Of a stretch of DNA of 64,000 nt, positions 62,375 through 64,000 are shown piece after piece. Each line of letters begins with the position of its first letter. Positions within the stretch are counted from its first letter, which is position 1. This stretch comes from Rhodospirillales bacterium. GTDB lineage: Bacteria > Pseudomonadota > Alphaproteobacteria > Rhodospirillales > Defluviicoccaceae. The notes beneath the pieces are model-generated. The model searched no databases and had not been told where the DNA came from. It saw nothing but the letters and a program-made list of their open reading frames with translations. A program made the translations under genes and the position numbers. The stretch lies in the NCBI GenBank assembly GCA_016710335.1, contig JADJXQ010000024.1, forward strand, positions 126,001 to 190,000, read 5' to 3'.

Positions 62375-64000
62375 TCACGCCGCCTGGATGCGGCACAGGG
62401 TGACCTTGGTCTCCTGCATCTGAGTGACCGAGTCGTAGCCATAGGTCATGGCGGTGTTGCAGGCCTCGCCCAGCACGTACGGATCGGCGCCCTCGGGGTA
62501 CTTGCCGCGCAGATCCTGACCCTGGAACCAGCCGCCGAAGTGGAACGGCATGAACGCCACGCCGGGCGCCACCCGCTCGGTCAGCATCGCCTTGACCTTG
62601 ACCTTGCCGCCTTCCGGCCCTTCGACCCACACCATCTGCCCGTCGCGGATGCCGCTGTTGTTGGCGTCCCGAGGGTTGATCTCGCAGAACATGTTCTGCT
62701 GAAGCTCGGCGAGCCACGGGTTGGACCGGGTCTCGTCGCCGCCGCCCTCGTACTCGACCAGACGGCCGGAGGTGAGGATGATCGGATACTGCTGCGAGTG
62801 GTCGTTGTTCTGGATGCTGGCGTACAACGTCGGAAGCCGGTAGTTGTGGGTGTCGGCGTACGTCGGGTAGTCGGCAACCAGATCCCGCCGCGGCGTGTAC
62901 AGAGGTTCCCGGTGCACCGGCACCGGATCCGGAAAATTCCACACCACACAGCGGGCCTTGGCGTTTCCGAACGGGGCGCAGCCATGTTCGATGGCGACCC
63001 GTTGGATGCCGCCGGAGAGGTCGGTCTTCCAGTTGGTCTTCTCCGCGGCGATGGCGTCGATCACCTTGCGCTCTTCCGCGGTCAGGTCGCCGTCCCAGCC
63101 TAGCTTCTGCAGCATCGCCATGGTGAACTCGGGATAGCCATCCTGGATCTCCGAGCCCTCGCTGTAGGAGCCTTCGGCGAGCAGGTTGTCCCCGTCCCGC
63201 TCCACGCCGAACCGCGCCCGGAAGGTGAGCCCGCCCTCGGCCACAGGCTTCGACGTGTCATAGAGGTTGGGCGTTCCGGGGTGCTTCATCTCCGGCGTGC
63301 CCCAGCACGGCCATGGCATCCCGTAGTACTCTCCGTCGAGCGGACCGCCACGGGCCTGCAAGGTGGTCTTGTCGAACGTCGCCTGATGCTGCATGTGCAG
63401 CTTCAGGCGTTCCGGCGACTGGCCGGTATAGCCGATGGTCCACATGCCGCGGTTGTATTCGCGGGTGATGTCCTCGACCAGCGGCTCGTTGCCGTTGACC
63501 TGGATTCTCTTGAACATTTCCCCGTCGAAGCCGAACTTCTTCGCAAACAGATAGATGATCTCGTGATCGGATTTGGATTCGAACACCGGGTCGATGATCT
63601 TTTCCCGCCATTGCAGCGAACGGTTGGAGGCGGTGACCGAGCCGTAGGTCTCGAACTGGGTGCAGGCCGGCAGCAGGTAGACGCCGTCGGTGCGGTCGTG
63701 CATTACCGCGGTCACGGTCGGGTACGGGTCGATGACGACGAGGAGGTCGAGCTTCTCCATCGCTTTTTTCATTTCCGGCCCGCGTGTCTGCGAGTTGGGA
63801 GCGTGACCCATGAACACCATGGCCCGAACGTTCTCGGGCTGGTCGATGTTCTCCTTGGCCTCGAGCACGCCGTCAATCCAGCGGGACACCGGAATGCCCT
63901 TGGACTCCATCAGCTCCTGGCTGCCGAAGCGGCTCTTGAGCCACTCGTAGTCGGTCTCCCAAACCCGCGCCCAGTGCTGCCAGGAGCCGGTCAGGAGCCC
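62375..64000 (-). CDS. fdhA: Formate dehydrogenase alpha subunit (molybdopterin), C-terminal part, cut by the window edge
   Basis: C-terminal 541 residues of the catalytic molybdopterin subunit; the frame is open to the right edge, so the start, signal, N-terminal cluster and the active-site Sec/Cys lie outside. Visible are AMVFMGHAPNSQTRG, VVIDPYPTVTAVMHDRTDG, LLPACTQFETYGSVTASNRS and the MGD-binding domain IILTSGRLVEYEGGGDE to ADPYVLGEACNTAMTYGYD at the end. The order alpha-beta-(lipoprotein)-gamma is that of membrane-bound FDH3 operons. Confidence 0.93.
   Translation of the reverse strand, partial: GLLTGSWQHWARVWETDYEWLKSRFGSQELMESKGIPVSRWIDGVLEAKENIDQPENVRAMVFMGHAPNSQTRGPEMKKAMEKLDLLVVIDPYPTVTAVMHDRTDGVYLLPACTQFETYGSVTASNRSLQWREKIIDPVFESKSDHEIIYLFAKKFGFDGEMFKRIQVNGNEPLVEDITREYNRGMWTIGYTGQSPERLKLHMQHQATFDKTTLQARGGPLDGEYYGMPWPCWGTPEMKHPGTPNLYDTSKPVAEGGLTFRARFGVERDGDNLLAEGSYSEGSEIQDGYPEFTMAMLQKLGWDGDLTAEERKVIDAIAAEKTNWKTDLSGGIQRVAIEHGCAPFGNAKARCVVWNFPDPVPVHREPLYTPRRDLVADYPTYADTHNYRLPTLYASIQNNDHSQQYPIILTSGRLVEYEGGGDETRSNPWLAELQQNMFCEINPRDANNSGIRDGQMVWVEGPEGGKVKVKAMLTERVAPGVAFMPFHFGGWFQGQDLRGKYPEGADPYVLGEACNTAMTYGYDSVTQMQETKVTLCRIQAA

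Overview
The window is a GC-rich (mid-60s % by eye), gene-dense chromosomal segment of an alphaproteobacterium, most likely from the order Rhodospirillales. Indicators are the hslVU / hisB-DUF2628-hisHAFE-HIT block, a 1609-residue NAD-glutamate dehydrogenase, a class I lysyl-tRNA synthetase, a MaoC-phosphotransacetylase fusion next to ackA, two enzymes typical of the ethylmalonyl-CoA pathway, 2-oxoacid:ferredoxin oxidoreductase korAB, and a large FDH operon. I found no tRNA, rRNA, CRISPR array, transposase or phage gene.

Layout. 1-4.5 kb: the end of mltA, a lactate-oxidation operon lutABC, and an Smr-domain gene. 4.5-11 kb: hslVU on the minus strand, then the compact his operon with a HIT protein and a GFA-family protein. 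11-13 kb: gshB-glk (minus). 13-18 kb: the large glutamate dehydrogenase. 18-21 kb: a UMF1-type exporter and fetAB-like ABC genes. 21-25 kb: nhaA, yqaA, dsbB and purH (minus). 25-28 kb: maoC/pta-ackA (minus), with a double TGC...GCA operator shared with a divergent methyltransferase. 29-32 kb: lysK and a formate/nitrite-transporter family protein. 32-38 kb: a minus-strand envelope operon reading plcP-like phosphoesterase, agt-like glycosyltransferase, DUF374 acyltransferase, waaA, lpxK, lpxL. 38-39.2 kb: a decayed stretch holding a frameshifted diacylglycerol-kinase-family gene and a fragment of an FkbM-type methyltransferase, abutting pmbA. 40.7-45.5 kb: korA-korB, an adrenodoxin-reductase-type ferredoxin-NADP reductase and a rhodanese. 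45.5-50.7 kb: small exported or uncharacterised proteins (an NPCAAK-repeat protein, a cupredoxin-like protein, DUF302), rmuC and a DUF4139 protein. 50.7-53.7 kb: a ClC channel, a bacteriohemerythrin, DUF190 and fluC. 54-55.4 kb: a PEP-CTERM-like exported protein and a NusG/RfaH paralogue. 55.6-58.7 kb: malyl-CoA lyase, mesaconyl-CoA hydratase and a CDF metal exporter preceded by a pentanucleotide repeat. 58.9-64 kb: a PPOX-fold protein and a formate dehydrogenase operon that runs off the right edge.

Taken together the metabolic genes suggest a bacterium that handles C2 and reduced compounds (acetate, lactate, formate, acetyl-CoA assimilation through the ethylmalonyl-CoA route), with ferredoxin/NADPH balancing through KorAB and FprA. 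The strongest hints beyond routine annotation are a likely phospholipid-remodelling pair (plcP-agt) at the head of the Kdo/lipid A operon, next to decaying genes; PhaR-like operator sites in front of maoC/pta-ackA; the NPCAAK-repeat protein with adjoining palindromes; a five-base microsatellite just ahead of a metal exporter; and a Q/P/E-rich repeat lipoprotein inside the formate dehydrogenase operon.
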